A DNA stretch of 23,790 nt from Bacteroidota bacterium. GTDB lineage: Bacteria > Bacteroidota > Bacteroidia > Chitinophagales > Saprospiraceae. Of this stretch, positions 21,890 to 23,790 are shown piece by piece. Numbering within the stretch: the first letter of the stretch is position 1; each line of letters opens with the position of its first letter. The stretch spans positions 1 to 23,790 of the forward strand of contig JAKQGD010000089.1 of NCBI GenBank assembly GCA_029573365.1, written 5' to 3'. The notes beneath the pieces were generated by a model, which saw nothing but the letters and a program-made list of their open reading frames with translations, searched no databases and was not told the DNA's origin. The position numbers and the translations under genes were made by a program.

Positions 21890-21911
21890 ATTTTTTCAAT
21901 ATTTTTTCAAT
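21890..21911 (-). promoter_or_regulatory. Tandem 11-bp A-tract repeat upstream of the rpsL promoter
   Basis: The plus strand has ATTTTTTCAAT twice without a break (21890-21900 and 21901-21911), which is ATTGAAAAAAT twice on the transcribed strand. It ends 25 bp upstream of the -7 element. A-tracts at an 11-bp period give bent DNA and resemble UP elements bound by the alpha C-terminal domain in other bacteria. The role here is inferred from position. Confidence 0.45.
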
Positions 21912-21972
21912 AAAATACTGAATCTAAACATGTTCGGTGTCGAAGACGTGCGTGTAAGGCTCCTGTTTTAAT

Positions 21973-21992
21973 CATATATGGGAAAATATATG
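21973..21992. repeat. AT-rich inverted repeat between the nuclease gene and the rpsL promoter
   Basis: CATATAT and ATATATG form perfect 7-bp arms around GGGAAA. It lies about 40 bp past the nuclease stop codon. No T-tract follows on the minus strand, so it does not look like a standard terminator. The rest of the 237-bp gap holds the str promoter region and nothing else I can identify. Confidence 0.35.
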
Positions 21993-22028
21993 TATAACCT
22001 GCTGAATACTTGCCTAAAATGTTTTAAC

Positions 22029-23126
22029 TCAAAGGTGGATGTAGAGTGCCCTCGCTATCCGGGTGTTGTTTGCCATATATGCTTCTACCACATACAGGCC
22101 TGCGGCACTGTGGCTTATGTCAAATTCAATCGTCACAGCTCCCTCCGATTTGTGTGTCATAAACGTGGCCACCTCTCTGCCAGATACATCTTTAACCATC
22201 AGATTGACCCACCCTGACCCAGACTGATACAATGTCACGTAAAAGTGTCCGTCACCGGGGCGGGGGTGTATCATCATCCCGGGCTTTTCGGTACCGGGCT
22301 CTGTGGTGCTGCTTAGCACGATGGCCTCGCACGCCTGGTCTATGTTGTTGCAGTATGCTCTTGACACCAGCGAACAATCGAGTATGAAAGGATTTCTATG
22401 CCCCCCCTGATAGACAGCAATCCTGCGGTTGCGTTCCCACTCGAGACTATCTACCGGATCATCGTAGTGCCAGCGGCAAAGGTCAGACATCATGGCACCA
22501 AAGTATGCAGGGTCAGCGGCGTCGGCCTGGCTTCTGTACATGGTATAGAAGTAGAAGATACTTCTGGCTATGTTGCCCTTGACTGCTTCACGGGGCTCAA
22601 ATTTTCCTGCCACCATCTCCGACCAAATATCGCGGCCGGTAACAGGAGGAGTAGAACGCTCTTCTGTGCCCCGGTACCAGGTCTTTGTGGTGGCGTCAGG
22701 TATGTCACCCATAGGAAAGTCGCCGCGGTCAGAGTTGGTTTTTATCCTTGACGGATAAAGGTTGTACATGTCGCTCTGAGCCAGACCCATGGCACCTTTG
22801 CTCTGCGGATACACATGTTCTGTGTTTATGCCATTGGGTATGCCGCCCAGATAAACTGCCTCAGTAGGGTCCTGACCGGAAGGCATGTGTAGTTTCATAC
22901 CTGTATATATACACTCGAGCGAATCGGCACGACCGTCTACCCTGGCAAAAAGTGTATCACGGGCCACGCTGTAGTCCAGGACGGTCTGGGTCCTAAAACT
23001 ATCGGTCACCTGCTGCAGCAGTGCCGTCCCCGATAAGCCGGGAAAGACGTTTTCGTGACGAAACTGGGCCGAAAGTCCGGTTATTGTCATAACAAGGATG
23101 GCCGCGGTCAGTATAAAGCTCTTCAA
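22029..23126 (-). CDS. Secreted endonuclease I-family protein with type IX secretion sorting domain
   Basis: This 365-residue protein is predicted to be exported and to cut DNA/RNA non-specifically, for nutrient or extracellular DNA use. A Sec signal peptide spans about 1-20 (KSFILTAAILVMTITGLSA, cut before QF). The endonuclease I domain (about 30-265) has the metal/catalytic motif INTEHVYPQS (100-109, E103-H104), DMYNLYPS (119-126), RGDFPMG (134-140), GNIARS (184-189) and ERNRRIAVYQGGHRNPF (231-247). A linker (270-293) leads to a C-terminal beta domain (about 294-365) with VNLMVKDVSGREVATFM and FDISHSAAGLYVVEAYM, the type A sorting-domain pattern. It is a single gene with its own promoter, unrelated to the ribosomal operon beside it. 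Confidence 0.9.
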   Translation of the reverse strand: MKSFILTAAILVMTITGLSAQFRHENVFPGLSGTALLQQVTDSFRTQTVLDYSVARDTLFARVDGRADSLECIYTGMKLHMPSGQDPTEAVYLGGIPNGINTEHVYPQSKGAMGLAQSDMYNLYPSRIKTNSDRGDFPMGDIPDATTKTWYRGTEERSTPPVTGRDIWSEMVAGKFEPREAVKGNIARSIFYFYTMYRSQADAADPAYFGAMMSDLCRWHYDDPVDSLEWERNRRIAVYQGGHRNPFILDCSLVSRAYCNNIDQACEAIVLSSTTEPGTEKPGMMIHPRPGDGHFYVTLYQSGSGWVNLMVKDVSGREVATFMTHKSEGAVTIEFDISHSAAGLYVVEAYMANNTRIARALYIHL

Positions 23127-23146
23127 TTTTTGCTGATTTACACGGA

Positions 23147-23154
23147 CAAAGATA
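23147..23154 (-). promoter_or_regulatory. Promoter -7 element of the nuclease gene
   Basis: The minus strand reads TATCTTTG, matching TAnnTTTG, 20 bp upstream of the ATG at 23126. A start 4-7 nt downstream would leave a leader of about 15 nt. No TTTG -33 element is seen; the -33 region runs into the first copy of the GC-rich repeat. Confidence 0.6.
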
Positions 23155-23172
23155 CGATTAATTGCGGATTAA

Positions 23173-23479
23173 CCGGTCGGATGCCTCCCGGGCATCCCAC
23201 CGGTAATGGAAAAATCAGATGACGTTAACTTAGCGGTGGGACGGTACAAAACTGTCCGGCCGCTGGGCACTTTGCTTCCGGTCGGATGCCTCCCGGGCAG
23301 GTCATCGGTAATAGAAGAATCAGGTGCGGTGAACTTAGCGGTGGGACAGCAGTAAATCGTCCGACCGCAGGGGCTCCTTGCTTCCGGTGGGATGCCTCCC
23401 GGGCATCCCACCGGTAATGGGAAAATCAGATGTCGTGAACTTACCGGCGGGACGGTACAAAATCGTCCGACCGCAGGGG
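23173..23479. repeat. Three tandem GC-rich repeats of about 105 bp with hairpins
   Basis: Copies start at 23173, 23278 and 23384 (periods 105 and 106 bp). Each begins with CCGGTsGGATGCC-TCCCG, continues through TAATrGaA and GAACTTA-type blocks, and ends near CCGCAGGGG. In copy 3 the first part is a perfect 13-bp hairpin with a TCCCG loop (23384-23414). Copy 1 has one mismatch (23173-23203). Copy 2 has a degenerate right arm. A second inverted repeat near the end of each unit is best in copy 2 (23338-23347 with 23359-23368, one mismatch). The G+C content is clearly above that of the flanks. The open frame of 80 codons across it on the minus strand changes register between copies and is not called. 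Confidence 0.85.
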
Positions 23480-23790
23480 TTGTTCAAACCTCAAAACAAA
23501 GTTTTGTCTGCTTTAATAATTTTAGCTTAAATCAGAATTATAATTCGTAATTCTTGCATTATATGACATATAATTTATCTTCGAAAAATATTTGCAAAAC
23601 TTTGTGTCTTTTTAGGGGATCGTAAGTCTAAATGTGGTGATAACCATCTGATAATCAGGAGATGCCGAAAAACAAAGACACATTAAATAAATCCTGAATT
23701 TATAACCAACGATTATATGAATAACTTATGAATATTTACAATTGTTTACAATAATTTAATGTACAATCATTTGTTTATCAATGTTTTCTG
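23480..23790. other. AT-rich non-coding region with palindromes
   Basis: No convincing coding frame is present. Visible structure includes GAATTATAATTC (23535-23546), ATTATATG-A-CATATAAT (23558-23574), a possible 80-nt stem-closed element (23603-23682), and TTTACAAT twice 10 bp apart (23735-23742, 23745-23752) with TGTACAAT shortly after. This may be the control region of a gene beyond the window edge. Confidence 0.5.
23603..23682. other. Possible structured element closed by 9-bp inverted arms
   Basis: TGTGTCTTT (23603-23611) and AAAGACACA (23674-23682) are perfect inverted arms 62 bp apart. Inside lie smaller pairs such as CATCT with AGATG (around 23646-23664) enclosing TGATAATCA. It could be a small RNA, a leader, or the remnant of a small mobile element; nothing in it identifies a family. 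Confidence 0.3.

Noticed and set aside
21973..21992. Terminator for the nuclease gene
   Set aside because: The CATATAT/ATATATG hairpin is purely AT-paired and has no following T-run, so it was kept only as an inverted repeat.
23169..23411. An 80-codon minus-strand open frame with a repeated peptide pattern (PGRHPTG, PTAKxT)
   Set aside because: It is created by the GC-rich tandem repeats. The 106-bp spacing between copies 2 and 3 breaks the frame, hairpin pairing rather than codons is conserved, and no start context or homologue is recognised.
1..23790. CRISPR arrays, tRNA or rRNA genes, insertion sequences, prophage or defence genes
   Set aside because: I looked on both strands and saw no spacer-repeat pattern, no tRNA-like cloverleaf, no rRNA segment and no transposase or defence-type protein.

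Overview
The window is a single-strand housekeeping block from a member of the phylum Bacteroidota. Every gene I can support lies on the minus strand, so transcription runs from high to low coordinates. The phylum call rests on four things: promoter elements of the Bacteroidota type TAnnTTTG, an almost complete lack of Shine-Dalgarno sites, a secreted nuclease ending in a type IX secretion C-terminal domain, and the gene order rpsL-rpsG-fusA-rpsJ...rplQ-carA-eno without tuf or adk inside the cluster. A finer placement is not possible from the sequence alone.

Layout in transcription order. (1) 23790-23480: AT-rich non-coding DNA with palindromes and a possible structured element. (2) 23479-23173: three tandem GC-rich repeats of about 105 bp, each with a strong hairpin. 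(3) 23126-22029: a secreted endonuclease I-type protein with a type IX sorting domain and its own promoter. (4) 21791-18678: str operon rpsL, rpsG, fusA, closed by an intrinsic terminator. (5) 18527-3283: the joined S10, spc and alpha clusters: rpsJ, rplC, rplD, rplW, rplB, rpsS, rplV, rpsC, rplP, rpmC, rpsQ, rplN, rplX, rplE, rpsN, rpsH, rplF, rplR, rpsE, rpmD, rplO, secY, map, infA, rpmJ, rpsM, rpsK, rpsD, rpoA, rplQ, closed by a terminator. The small genes rpmD and rpmJ lie in gaps between larger ones. (6) 3074-1: carA and eno, then an FtsB/DivIC-like gene and the start of sucD, which runs off the window.

Together the genes make ribosomal subunits, the elongation factor that moves them, the protein-export channel, the N-terminal methionine-removing enzyme, initiation factor 1 and the RNA polymerase alpha subunit. 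Downstream come pyrimidine/arginine synthesis, glycolysis, division and TCA-cycle genes.

I found no convincing undescribed multi-gene system. The most interesting signals are: an extended promoter and initially transcribed sequence (TAnCTTTGCGnC followed by a CTCTT tract) shared by the promoters before rpsL, rpsJ and rplP; a duplicated Arg/Asp/Gly-rich tail on ribosomal protein S3; the three-copy hairpin repeat upstream of the nuclease; and hairpin-bearing gaps between rpsJ and rplC and between rpsD and rpoA that could be regulatory.
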